Translations under genes and position numbers: made by a program
NCBI RefSeq assembly: GCF_910578895.1
Contig: NZ_CAJTSC010000006.1
Coordinates: 1-29,657 of the forward strand
Length of the DNA stretch: 29,657 nucleotides
DNA from: an uncultured Bacteroides sp.
GTDB taxonomy: Bacteria > Bacteroidota > Bacteroidia > Bacteroidales > Bacteroidaceae
Direction: 5' to 3'
Part shown: positions 8,147 through 15,738 of the stretch, piece by piece
Numbering within the stretch: position 1 is the stretch's first letter
Layout of the letters: each line of letters starts with the position of its first letter
Notes under the pieces: model-generated
Seen by the model: the letters and a program-made list of their open reading frames with translations, nothing else
Databases searched by the model: none
Told to the model about the DNA's origin: nothing

Positions 8147-9141
8147 TAGGGTACTTCAACCTTATTCAATATTTTGCTGACGATTTCATCTGAAGTCATA
8201 TTACTTGCTTCAGCTTCATAAGTCAAACCAATGCGGTGACGCAATACATCATGTGCCACAGCACGTACATCTTCCGGAATTACATAACCACGACGTTTAA
8301 TGAAAGCGTAGCTACGAGCGGCCAATGCCAAATTAATGGATGCACGAGGTGAACCGCCAAATCCAATCAAATCTTTCAAATCTTTCAAATCGTACTTCTC
8401 TGGATAACGGGTTGCAAATACAATATCAACAATATATTTTTCAATCTTTTCGTCCAGATATACTTGACGCACTACCTTACGTGCTTCTATTATTTCATCA
8501 GCTTTCAGGATAGGTTTCACATCTAACTTATTACCATTTATATTCTGACGTATAATTAATTTTTCCTCTTCCAATTTAGGATAGTCAATAACAACTTTCA
8601 ACATAAAACGGTCTACCTGTGCTTCCGGCAATGGATATGTACCTTCCTGTTCAATAGGATTCTGAGTAGCAAGCACCAAGAATGGCTCGGGGAGTCTGAA
8701 TGTCTCCTTACCTATAGTAACCTGGCGCTCCTGCATGGCTTCCAATAAAGCACTTTGAACTTTAGCAGGAGCACGATTTATTTCATCCGCCAATACAAAA
8801 TTAGCAAATACAGGACCTTTCTTTACCTGAAAAGTTTCATCTTTCTGGCTGTAAACCATTGTACCTATGACATCTGCCGGCAACAAATCCGGTGTAAACT
8901 GAACACGGCTATATTGCGCGTCAATTAATGAAGCCAGCGTCTTGATAGCTAATGTTTTTGCCAAACCGGGTACACCTTCCAACAATACATGCCCGTCAGA
9001 CAATAAACCTATTAATAACGACTCTACCAGATGCTTTTGTCCTACAATAACCTGGTCCATGCCCATAGTAAGATTGGTAATAAAAGCACTTTGTCTTTCA
9101 ATCCGTTCGTTTAGTTCGCGGATATCAATTATTTCAGCCAT
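8146..9141 (-). CDS. MoxR-family AAA+ ATPase, first gene of the bat operon
   Basis: This 331-residue cytoplasmic AAA+ ATPase has Walker A GVPGLAKT at 56-63 and Walker B ending in DE at 119-120, followed by INRAPAKVQSALLEAMQE, a very conserved MoxR stretch. Sensor residues follow at ATQNP, and EAQVDRF lies after that. MoxR proteins act as chaperone-like ATPases that insert cofactors or remodel VWA-domain partners; here the expected partners are DUF58, BatA and BatB, all in the same operon. It follows the only recognisable promoter of the operon by about 65 bases. The length and motifs fit the family well. The start codon is the ATG after a short AT-rich leader. Confidence 0.95.
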   Translation of the reverse strand: MAEIIDIRELNERIERQSAFITNLTMGMDQVIVGQKHLVESLLIGLLSDGHVLLEGVPGLAKTLAIKTLASLIDAQYSRVQFTPDLLPADVIGTMVYSQKDETFQVKKGPVFANFVLADEINRAPAKVQSALLEAMQERQVTIGKETFRLPEPFLVLATQNPIEQEGTYPLPEAQVDRFMLKVVIDYPKLEEEKLIIRQNINGNKLDVKPILKADEIIEARKVVRQVYLDEKIEKYIVDIVFATRYPEKYDLKDLKDLIGFGGSPRASINLALAARSYAFIKRRGYVIPEDVRAVAHDVLRHRIGLTYEAEASNMTSDEIVSKILNKVEVP

Positions 9142-9210
9142 AAATCAATGTATTTTAATGTTTAATTTTTTATTTACTCCAGCCAACTGCCGGTTATTAT
9201 ATTTTGTTCC

Positions 9211-9242
9211 CAAAAGTACGGGAATAAATTAACCATAGCAAC
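9211..9242 (-). promoter_or_regulatory. Promoter of the eight-gene bat operon
   Basis: Read on the - strand, a GTTG -33 element (9242-9239) lies 20 bases before TACTTTTG (9218-9211), a perfect match to the Bacteroides -7 consensus TAnnTTTG. Transcription would start near 9205, about 65 bases before moxR. No comparable promoter was seen within the operon. Confidence 0.7.
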
Positions 9243-9316
9243 TAATTTTTATTAAAAAACGATGTGAAACCTTTAGATTAAACTACTTTCATAGAGTTTA
9301 GTATTTAACAAAAAAA

Positions 9317-9340
9317 GAAGCAGTAAATAATTACTACTTC
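9317..9340 (-). terminator. Terminator overlapping the end of the HU-LysM gene
   Basis: A stem GAAGTAGTAA / TTTACTGCTTC (one mismatch) is followed on the - strand by seven T. The hairpin includes the tandem stop codons TAG TAA of the HU-LysM gene, so termination starts inside the coding end. Confidence 0.8.
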
Positions 9341-10581
9341 TTCACTAATTTTGGTATCTTTATCGTTGTACCTGCAGGTACGTTATCCGGTTTTTTGATA
9401 ACATCCGGATTATGCTTTACTATATATGGATAAAGCGCCTTAGTACCATAAAAACGAAGAGCAACTTTAGTTAATGTCTCCCCTGGCTTAATAGTATATA
9501 TTGTCTCCGTCCCCACAATCATATAATTAATAGAATCGGAAGTATAAGCAACTTTGGATTGTTGTTTAGACTGAGACTTGGGCGTATTGACAACAGCAGA
9601 CTGTTTGATAACAACCTGCACATCCGGCTTTTTAGTTACGGATTCTACTATAGAATTCCCTAATGTTGTATCCGGTTTTACACTATCTACAGAATCTTTA
9701 ACAATAACACTATCTACCAAAGCAACACCATCAATTGGTGTATCGGTTTTTACACCAACTATTTTTTCTAGCTGTGGATTGATTGACGATTTATTAAATA
9801 AATCCGGATAATATAAATAGACAACAACTCCTGCACACAACAGTACAACCAAAACGACAACACCGATAAAGTATCTCATGACAGAAGCTTCTTTTCTGAC
9901 ATCTCCTCTTTCTTCTTCTTTTGTTTCTTCACTACCAACTATTCTTTCTGGAGTAACAGAAGAAACCTTCATAATCTCCTGACCTGTAGTAGTCTCAAAA
10001 ACAACTGTTCCTACTGAAGAAAGAGTCTCTTCCAAGGAATTCATTCCTTCAATATTTTCAGTATTCTGTGGTACTTCAACTTCTTCAAGCGCATCAACAA
10101 TTATTTCCGGAAAATTCGCCTTAGCAGTTTCAGAAAGACACACTGTTTCTTCTACATTTTGAAAGTTTTCAGCCGCATCCATCACAATCTCCGCCTTTTG
10201 TTCAGCGCCTTCCTCATCCTCATTACTACTCCCTATAGGAGTATCTTCTAAAACCGTATTATCATTAAGTACAACAGGTTCAAAATGCGAAAACGGTTTG
10301 TTGATGATATCCTTCAAAGATGGCTCCGGAGCAAACGAGACCTTTGTATGTCCTTGTATTTCAAAGCGTTCTCCTGTATTGACATTGACACTTTTACGAC
10401 TATCCACATCAATCAGTTTAAAAACTCCCAATCCCCTAATCTTCACATATTTATCTTTCTCCAGTGCTTCTTCTATCAACTGAAAAAACTCTTTCACGAA
10501 ACTATCAGCATTCGCCTTACCCATACCATGCTTTTCAGCAAGCAAGTCAATCAAGTCCTGTATGTTTACTTTTTCATTCAT
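9334..10581 (-). CDS. HU-like DNA-binding domain fused to a membrane segment and a LysM domain
   Basis: This 415-residue protein has an unusual order of parts. Residues 1-95 are an HU/IHF-type fold: an N-terminal helical pair, GLGVFKLIDVDSRKSVNVNTG across the beta arm, and PSLKDIIN near the end. Residues 100-230 are an acidic linker rich in Glu. A single strong membrane segment lies at about 236-257, preceded by the basic residues RK and R. A periplasmic stretch follows, and a LysM domain at about 358-411 (YTIKPGETLTKVALRFYGTKALYPYIVKHNP) should bind peptidoglycan. The topology predicts DNA binding inside and wall binding outside. It lies 25 bases after a small HU gene, likely in one operon. 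The acidic linker may keep the DNA-binding head away from the membrane. Domain calls are confident; a tether between nucleoid and wall is inference. Confidence 0.93.
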   Translation of the reverse strand: MNEKVNIQDLIDLLAEKHGMGKANADSFVKEFFQLIEEALEKDKYVKIRGLGVFKLIDVDSRKSVNVNTGERFEIQGHTKVSFAPEPSLKDIINKPFSHFEPVVLNDNTVLEDTPIGSSNEDEEGAEQKAEIVMDAAENFQNVEETVCLSETAKANFPEIIVDALEEVEVPQNTENIEGMNSLEETLSSVGTVVFETTTGQEIMKVSSVTPERIVGSEETKEEERGDVRKEASVMRYFIGVVVLVVLLCAGVVVYLYYPDLFNKSSINPQLEKIVGVKTDTPIDGVALVDSVIVKDSVDSVKPDTTLGNSIVESVTKKPDVQVVIKQSAVVNTPKSQSKQQSKVAYTSDSINYMIVGTETIYTIKPGETLTKVALRFYGTKALYPYIVKHNPDVIKKPDNVPAGTTIKIPKLVKK

Positions 10582-10606
10582 ACTATGGAAGATTTTAAAA
10601 GAAAGA

Positions 10607-10879
10607 CTACTTAAACTTATCTTTTAACGATATACTGGGCTTATACGCCAAGACCAATTTTGGTGGAATCAGCATACGTTGCTTTGTTGTTGGATTTACA
10701 AATATACGTTCCACTTTCTTTTTCACTTCGAATGTCCCAAAGCCTTGTACAGAGATTGTATTCCCGTCTTCCAACTGCCGTGCCATATCCGACAGCAAAG
10801 ATGCGACCAATTCCGAGGTATCTTTTACTGTATACCCTAATCGTCGTGACAATTCATAAGTAAATTCTTTATTATTCAA
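10607..10879 (-). CDS. HU-family DNA-binding protein with a TTG start
   Basis: A 90-residue HU/IHF-type protein. The N-terminal helices (KEFTYELSRRLGYTVKDTSEL) are followed by VQGFGTFEVKKK, the beta arm with NPTTKQRM, and a basic C-terminus. The usual HU arm proline sequence is replaced by FVNPTTKQRMLIP. It should bind and bend DNA without strong sequence preference, possibly as a heterodimer with the HU domain of the next protein. The start is TTG at 10879: an in-frame TAG lies two codons upstream and no ATG exists there, and translation from TTG gives the expected HU N-terminus. It lies 79 bases after rimO and 25 before the HU-LysM gene. Confidence 0.92.
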   Translation of the reverse strand: MNNKEFTYELSRRLGYTVKDTSELVASLLSDMARQLEDGNTISVQGFGTFEVKKKVERIFVNPTTKQRMLIPPKLVLAYKPSISLKDKFK

Positions 10880-10958
10880 AATCTAAACTTTAAAATTACA
10901 AACCACGGTACTATATTAGCAAATCTTATCTATATATACAGAAGTTCGGAAAAGATAT

Positions 10959-12257
10959 TTAAACAACCTTGCCAAAAAGGTCGAAATCATCGGAGTTTAT
11001 TATCTCTACTTGGTAAAAATTGCCAATCTCCAATGTCTTATCTTCATATTTAATCAACACCTCCGGATCTACTTCAGGAGAATCAAATTCCGTACGTCCG
11101 ATATAGTACTCCCCTTCCAAACGATCAATAATCACTTTCATCCGTTGCCCCACCTTTGCTGCACTCAGTTCCGCTGAAATACCTTGTTGAATAGACATTA
11201 ATTCATCCAATCGGCTTTGTTTCACTTCTTGAGGAATAGCATCTTCATAATAAATAGCAGCATACGTGCCTTCTTCTTCGGAATATGCAAAAGCCCCCAT
11301 TCTATCGAAACGTGCCTTATAGACAAACTCCTTCAATTCCTCAAAATCAGCTTCTGTCTCTCCCGGGTGTCCTACCATAAGCGTAGTCCGTAAATGAATT
11401 CCGGGAACCTCCTCACGAAATCTTTCGATTAACCGATACGTTTCTTCCTTGGTTACATGACGGCGCATCTTATCCAATATATTGTCACTAATATGCTGCA
11501 AAGCAATATCCATATATTTACAGACATTGGAACGTTCGCGCATCACCCGAAACAAATCTGTTGGGAAATGGACCGGATAAGCATAGTGCAAACGTATCCA
11601 TTCTACACCCGGAATATCTGAAATTCTTTCAATCAGTTCAGGCAACATCTGCTTTTTATACAAATCTATACCATAATAAGTAAGCTCCTGCGCAATAATC
11701 TGAAATTCTTTCACACCACGAGCCACAAGATATCTTACTTCATTCAGAATTTCTTCTATCGGACGTGATACATGCCGCCCCGTAATAATAGGAATGGCGC
11801 AATACGAACATTTACGGTCACATCCTTCCGATATTTTTAGGTAGGCATAATGCTTGGGAGTAGTCAATATACGTTCTGTATCAAGTTCATCACGGTATAC
11901 CTTGCCTAAATCTTGTAACAATTCTTTCCAATTGAACTTACCATAAAACTTATCAACCTGAGGAATTTCAATTGCCAATTCTTCCAAATAACGTTCCGAA
12001 AGGCATCCCATTACATAGAGTTGCTCCAAATCACCCTCTTCCTTGGCTTGTGCAAACTCTAAAATCATATTAATGGATTCTTCCTTGGCATCACCAATGA
12101 AACCGCAAGTATTAATCACTGCAATCTCTCCTTCCGGACGTTCGGAATCATGCGTCACATGAAAACCCGCTTCTTCCAATTGGCGCATCAAATGTTCCGA
12201 ATCCACCAAATTCTTGGAACAACCTAATGTTATGATATCAATAGTTTTCCGTTTCAT
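10959..12257 (-). CDS. rimO: RimO: ribosomal protein S12 methylthiotransferase
   Basis: RimO is a radical-SAM enzyme that adds a methylthio group to an aspartate of ribosomal protein S12, in the cytoplasm. The 432-residue length is normal. The N-terminal cluster cysteines are C13 (LGCSKN), C51 (NTCGF) and C85 (MGCL). The radical-SAM triad is C146, C150 and C153 in SEGCDRKCSYC. The GRHVSRP motif follows, and the C-terminal 65 residues form a TRAM-type domain (ending DDFDLFGKVV). All key residues are present. Its start overlaps the ftsY stop by four bases (ATGA), so the two are coupled. MiaB is the main alternative, but the opening LGCSKNLVDSE and the overall length favour RimO. Confidence 0.95.
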   Translation of the reverse strand: MKRKTIDIITLGCSKNLVDSEHLMRQLEEAGFHVTHDSERPEGEIAVINTCGFIGDAKEESINMILEFAQAKEEGDLEQLYVMGCLSERYLEELAIEIPQVDKFYGKFNWKELLQDLGKVYRDELDTERILTTPKHYAYLKISEGCDRKCSYCAIPIITGRHVSRPIEEILNEVRYLVARGVKEFQIIAQELTYYGIDLYKKQMLPELIERISDIPGVEWIRLHYAYPVHFPTDLFRVMRERSNVCKYMDIALQHISDNILDKMRRHVTKEETYRLIERFREEVPGIHLRTTLMVGHPGETEADFEELKEFVYKARFDRMGAFAYSEEEGTYAAIYYEDAIPQEVKQSRLDELMSIQQGISAELSAAKVGQRMKVIIDRLEGEYYIGRTEFDSPEVDPEVLIKYEDKTLEIGNFYQVEIINSDDFDLFGKVV

Positions 12258-13213
12258 GAATCTCTCCCAAACAATGAATCTACAAACTCTTTTTTACGAA
12301 ACACCTGCAAATCCTCTATACCTTCTCCCAAACCGATGTATTTAACCGGAATTTTAAACTGGTCGGAAATCCCTATTACAACACCGCCTTTCGCTGTTCC
12401 GTCTAATTTAGTTACAGCCATTGACGTAACTTCCGTTGCCAAAGTAAACTGCTTGGCTTGCTCAAACGCATTTTGCCCGGTAGAACCATCCAAAACAAGC
12501 AATACCTCATTAGGGGCATCCGATACCACTTTCTTCATTACGTTCTTAATTTTGGTCAACTCATTCATCAACCCCACCTTGTTATGAAGACGTCCAGCAG
12601 TATCAATAATCACCACATCAGCATTATTAGCTACAGCAGAGCTTAAAGTATCGTATGCCACAGATGCTGGGTCGGCACCCATTTTTTGTTTTATGACAGG
12701 AACTCCTACACGTTCACTCCATATCACCAATTGTTCTACTGCTGCCGCACGAAAAGTATCAGCCGCTCCTAAATAAACGGATTTACCGGCTTTTTTGAAC
12801 TGATATGCCAACTTTCCTATAGTTGTGGTCTTTCCTACTCCATTCACTCCAACCACCATGATGACATAAGGCTTTCTTGTAACTGGAGTTTCAAAATCAT
12901 CCACATCATCCGAGTTATTCTCTGTCAGCAAAGCGGCGATTTCATCGCGTAAAATCACATTCAATTCCTGCGCATTCATATATTTTTCATCTGCGGCGCG
13001 CTTCTCAATACGCTCAATAATTTTCAACGTAGTCTCCACACCCACATCCGAAGTAATCAATACCTCTTCCAGATTATCCAGAACCTCATCATCCACCTTC
13101 GACTTACCGGCTACAGCACGAGCTATTTTGCCAAACACACTTTCTTTTGTCTTAGATAATCCTTTATCTAATGTTTCCTTCTTTTCCTTGGAGAAAAAAC
13201 TAAAAAATCCCAT
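12254..13213 (-). CDS. ftsY: FtsY: signal recognition particle receptor
   Basis: FtsY is the membrane-associated GTPase that receives ribosomes bound to the signal recognition particle for delivery to the Sec translocon. The 319 residues comprise a four-helix N domain and a G domain with P-loop GVNGVGKT (122-129), the DTAGR motif and TKLDGTAKGG. The long acidic A domain seen in E. coli is absent; only a short amphipathic start (MGFFSFFSKEKK) remains, as in many bacteria, which may be enough to touch the membrane. It is the first gene of a run with rimO and the two HU genes, and its start is about 26 bases after the predicted transcription start. Confidence 0.96.
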   Translation of the reverse strand: MGFFSFFSKEKKETLDKGLSKTKESVFGKIARAVAGKSKVDDEVLDNLEEVLITSDVGVETTLKIIERIEKRAADEKYMNAQELNVILRDEIAALLTENNSDDVDDFETPVTRKPYVIMVVGVNGVGKTTTIGKLAYQFKKAGKSVYLGAADTFRAAAVEQLVIWSERVGVPVIKQKMGADPASVAYDTLSSAVANNADVVIIDTAGRLHNKVGLMNELTKIKNVMKKVVSDAPNEVLLVLDGSTGQNAFEQAKQFTLATEVTSMAVTKLDGTAKGGVVIGISDQFKIPVKYIGLGEGIEDLQVFRKKEFVDSLFGRDS

Positions 13214-13244
13214 AGTTTACTTTTTTGTACGATACATTATGCTA

Positions 13245-13252
13245 CAAAGATA
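13245..13252 (-). promoter_or_regulatory. -7 box for ftsY
   Basis: TATCTTTG on the - strand matches TAnnTTTG. The -33 position at 19-base spacing reads only TTTA. A start near 13239 would leave a short leader before ftsY. The preceding gene cluster ends at a terminator, so ftsY needs its own promoter. Confidence 0.5.
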
Positions 13253-13304
13253 TAACAAAACTAACAAATAATAAAAGTCGAAACTGTTTAATAACAAAAA
13301 AAAT

Positions 13305-13331
13305 CCCCTCACCGACATATCCAGTGAGAGG
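13305..13331 (-). terminator. Terminator after the rpmB-rpmG-DUF4295 cluster
   Basis: On the - strand CCTCTCAC pairs with GTGAGGGG (8 bp, one wobble) and is followed by ATTTTTTTTG. It separates the ribosomal protein cluster from ftsY. Confidence 0.85.
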
Positions 13332-13373
13332 AACTTTATAAGTAACCAGCGCTTCACAGCAACTGCATTCATC

Positions 13374-13532
13374 TTATTTCTTGAAAAAATCCTGTACTTT
13401 TTCGTTAGGAACCATCTGTTCATCAAAGATGTAGGCACCTGTTTTCGGAGACTTAACCATCTTGATAACCTTTGTATAAGCACGACCTTCTTTAGAACCT
13501 TCGTGCAAACTTGCTACTGTTTTCTTTGCCAT
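13374..13532 (-). CDS. DUF4295 small basic protein
   Basis: A 52-residue protein beginning MAKKTVASLHEGSKEGRAYT and ending VPNEKVQDFFKK. It is highly basic in its first half, with a TGAYIFDEQMVP segment in the second. I recognise it as the DUF4295 family, which in Bacteroidota sits next to rpmG and rpmB. Position and charge suggest a ribosome-associated role, but none is established to my knowledge. It starts 14 bases after the rpmG stop, and a terminator follows about 43 bases downstream of its own stop. A longer reading frame overlapping this region on the same strand has no protein-like features. Confidence 0.9.
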   Translation of the reverse strand: MAKKTVASLHEGSKEGRAYTKVIKMVKSPKTGAYIFDEQMVPNEKVQDFFKK

Positions 13533-13546
13533 GGGTTATACTATTA

Positions 13547-13735
13547 TTATTTAATTTCCTTGTGTACTGTCACTCTCTTCAGAATCGGATTGTATTTCTT
13601 CAACTCCAATCTCTCGGTAGTATTCTTTCTGTTCTTCGTTGTAATATAACGAGAAGTTCCCGGCATACCGCTATCCTTGTGTTCTGTGCATTCCAGAATC
13701 ACCTGTACTCTGTTACCTTTTGCTTTCTTTGCCAT
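13547..13735 (-). CDS. rpmG: Ribosomal protein L33
   Basis: L33 is a small component of the large ribosomal subunit near the E site. The 62 residues show the family pattern: a basic start (MAKKAKGNRVQVILECTEH), then SRYITTKNRKNTTERLELKKYNP, and a C-terminal VTVHKEIK. Only one cysteine (C16) is present, so this is the zinc-free form rather than the four-cysteine form. It lies 21 bases after rpmB and 14 bases before the DUF4295 gene, in one transcript. Confidence 0.96.
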   Translation of the reverse strand: MAKKAKGNRVQVILECTEHKDSGMPGTSRYITTKNRKNTTERLELKKYNPILKRVTVHKEIK

Positions 13736-13756
13736 AATCAGTATTCTCCTCTACTT

Positions 13757-14017
13757 TTAGCCAATTACTTTAATGCTTTTCCAATCACAATAACCTTTAG
13801 CTACTGCATCTTTCAAAGCAGCATCCAACCCTTTTTTATTAATAACGCGCAAACCGTTAGCGCAAATACTCAGACTGATCCAGCAGTCTTGTTCTACATA
13901 ATAGAACTTCTTATTAAACAAGTTCAAATCAAAGGTTCTTTTAGTTCTTCTCTTTGAGTGTGAAACATTGTTGCCAATCATGGCTTTCTTTCCGGTAATT
14001 TGACAAATCTTCGACAT
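13757..14017 (-). CDS. rpmB: Ribosomal protein L28
   Basis: L28 is a large-subunit ribosomal protein. The 86-residue sequence starts MSKICQITGKKAMIGNNVSH, followed by SKRRTKRTFDLNL, and has the conserved ISLSICANGLRVINKKGLD segment. It is longer than the typical 77-78 residues of E. coli, with an extended end (CDWKSIKVIG) that I associate with the Bacteroidota form. There is no four-cysteine zinc site. It is the first gene of the rpmB-rpmG-DUF4295 cluster, with a predicted promoter about 50-80 bases upstream. Confidence 0.96.
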   Translation of the reverse strand: MSKICQITGKKAMIGNNVSHSKRRTKRTFDLNLFNKKFYYVEQDCWISLSICANGLRVINKKGLDAALKDAVAKGYCDWKSIKVIG

Positions 14018-14066
14018 TTCTATCTTTATTTTATAGTTTTTATCTATACTTATTTCAAACAGAGCG

Positions 14067-14098
14067 CAAAGTAAGCACTTTTATCATTACAAAACAAG
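14067..14098 (-). promoter_or_regulatory. Promoter of the rpmB cluster
   Basis: On the - strand, CTTG at 14098-14095 lies 20 bases before TTACTTTG at 14074-14067, which matches TAnnTTTG except for the second base. A further TATTTTTG lies upstream at 14112-14105 without a partner. The start would be near 14061. Confidence 0.5.
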
Positions 14099-14138
14099 TT
14101 TTTCCAAAAATAATTCATTGTGCAAGAACATTTTTTCC

Positions 14139-14606
14139 TCACTTCAGCCTATCACAAAGCATCAACAGTGCATTTTGAATAGCCGACTGTACATTTTGCA
14201 TTCTTCCAAAGTCTCCTTCCTGCTTCATAGTCACAATTTCATTTTTATAGGCAACGGCTATCCACACTACCCCTACCGGTTTTTCCGGCGTACCACCACC
14301 AGGTCCTGCAATACCTGAAGTGGCAACCGCACAATCTGTTTTCAACGTTTTCATCGCACCTTTTGCCATTTCAACAACCGTCTCACAACTCACCGCACCA
14401 TACTTAGCCAAAGTTTCAGTTGAAACATGAAGCAAAGACTCCTTTATCTCATTAGAATATGCCACAATCCCACCACTGAAATACTCTGAACTCCCCGGGA
14501 CCGAAGTTATCAAAGCAGCTATTCCGCCACCAGTACAACTTTCAGCGGTGGAAAGGGACAAATTCTTTGCTTTCAACAGTTCTCCTACCTCCTCTTCCAG
14601 TTTCAT
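14139..14606 (-). CDS. CinA C-terminal-type nicotinamide-nucleotide amidohydrolase
   Basis: This 155-residue protein matches the stand-alone CinA C-terminal (PncC) family, which converts nicotinamide mononucleotide to nicotinate mononucleotide and ammonia in NAD salvage. Visible motifs are TAESCTGG (20-27), GGIVAYSNEIKESLL, and ATSGIAGPGGGTPEKPVG, which forms the substrate pocket. The N-terminal molybdopterin-like domain of full CinA is absent, which is normal for PncC. It starts 16 bases after tsaD and should share its transcript. Length and motifs are complete, so I expect an active enzyme; the biochemical activity is inferred from the family. Confidence 0.93.
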   Translation of the reverse strand: MKLEEEVGELLKAKNLSLSTAESCTGGGIAALITSVPGSSEYFSGGIVAYSNEIKESLLHVSTETLAKYGAVSCETVVEMAKGAMKTLKTDCAVATSGIAGPGGGTPEKPVGVVWIAVAYKNEIVTMKQEGDFGRMQNVQSAIQNALLMLCDRLK

Positions 14607-14622
14607 ACCTTATTATATATTA

Positions 14623-15642
14623 TTACAGAGTAACACGCGAATAAGCCGGAGCCTCTATCGGACAGAAATCCCTATCCAGATACTTGAAGTATCCGGTAAT
14701 GGCAATCATCGCGGCATTATCCGTTGTATAACTAAACTTGGGAATAAAGATATTCCAGCCGTATTTTTGAGCATGCTCACGGAAAGAGTTGCGCAAACCG
14801 TTATTGGCAGACACGCCGCCTGCCACAGCTACATCCTTTATATGATATTGCCTTGCTGCTTTACGTAACTTATCCATTAATATGTCAACAACGGTAGCTT
14901 CCAACGAAGCAGCCAAATCCGCTTTATGATGTTCAATGAAATCAGGATTCCCCTTCATCCAATCACGCAAAGAGTATAGAAAAGATGTCTTCAATCCACT
15001 AAAACTATAATCTAATCCTGGAATATGCGGCTTACTGAAAGTGAAAGCTTTTGGATTCCCCTGCCGTGCAAGTTTATCAATAATCGGTCCGCCAGGATAC
15101 CCCAACCCCATTACTTTAGAACATTTATCAATAGCTTCGCCTGCGGCATCATCAATAGTTTGTCCCAATATTTCCATATTGTTATACGCTTTCACCAAAA
15201 TAATCTGAGAATTTCCACCGGAAACCAACAAACAAAGAAAGGGAAACCTGGGTTGAATATTTTCTTCACCTTCCTCTTTAATAAAATGAGCTAAAACATG
15301 ACCTGTCAAGTGATTAACATCCACCATTGGAATATCCAAAGAACGAGAAAAACCTTTGGCAAACGACACACCCACCAGCAATGAGCCCATCAATCCCGGA
15401 CCACGCGTGAACGCCACCGCACTCAACTCATCTTTCGTAACTCCGGCACGCTTCAATGCCTCATGCACTACCGGCACTATATTCTGTTGATGCGCCCGCG
15501 AAGCCAATTCGGGCACTACTCCGCCATAAGCCTCGTGGACTGCCTGGCTTGCTACCACATTCGATAACAGGTAACCATCTTTGATAACTGCCGCAGAAGT
15601 ATCATCACATGAAGATTCTATTCCTAAGATTATTGTACTCAT
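14623..15642 (-). CDS. tsaD: TsaD: tRNA N6-threonylcarbamoyladenosine transferase
   Basis: TsaD transfers the threonylcarbamoyl group onto A37 of tRNAs that read ANN codons, working with TsaB and TsaE. The 339 residues follow the ASKHA fold. IESSCDDTSAAV opens the protein, GGVVPELASRAH lies near 40-51, and the metal-binding histidines are H111 and H115 in NHLTGH. The C-terminal metal site and nucleotide loop are seen in VAGGVSANNGLR and YTTDNAAMIA. Length and motifs are complete. It is divergent from the tamB-like gene and precedes the cinA-type gene by 16 bases. Confidence 0.96.
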   Translation of the reverse strand: MSTIILGIESSCDDTSAAVIKDGYLLSNVVASQAVHEAYGGVVPELASRAHQQNIVPVVHEALKRAGVTKDELSAVAFTRGPGLMGSLLVGVSFAKGFSRSLDIPMVDVNHLTGHVLAHFIKEEGEENIQPRFPFLCLLVSGGNSQIILVKAYNNMEILGQTIDDAAGEAIDKCSKVMGLGYPGGPIIDKLARQGNPKAFTFSKPHIPGLDYSFSGLKTSFLYSLRDWMKGNPDFIEHHKADLAASLEATVVDILMDKLRKAARQYHIKDVAVAGGVSANNGLRNSFREHAQKYGWNIFIPKFSYTTDNAAMIAITGYFKYLDRDFCPIEAPAYSRVTL

Positions 15643-15667
15643 AGTGTTTATTTACGTTTAAACGCTG

Positions 15668-15675
15668 CAAAAGTA
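15668..15675 (-). promoter_or_regulatory. -7 box for tsaD
   Basis: TACTTTTG on the - strand is a perfect TAnnTTTG and is followed by GC, common at these promoters. The -33 region is poor. The start would lie about 20 bases before the tsaD ATG. Confidence 0.55.
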
Positions 15676-15709
15676 GTGATAAAAGTAGTATCCATAATGT
15701 ATTATTTCA

Positions 15710-15717
15710 TATTTTTG
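15710..15717 (+). promoter_or_regulatory. -7 box for the TamB-like gene
   Basis: TATTTTTG matches TAnnTTTG, with no good -33 element. Transcription near 15724 leaves a leader of only 15-65 bases before any possible start codon, which helps bound the N-terminus of the downstream gene. Confidence 0.5.
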
Positions 15718-15738
15718 TATCCTTGAATAAAAAATTAA

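Noticed and set aside
13217..13483. 88-codon - strand frame near ftsY
   Set aside because: It overlaps the DUF4295 gene in another frame and runs through the terminator; no protein features.
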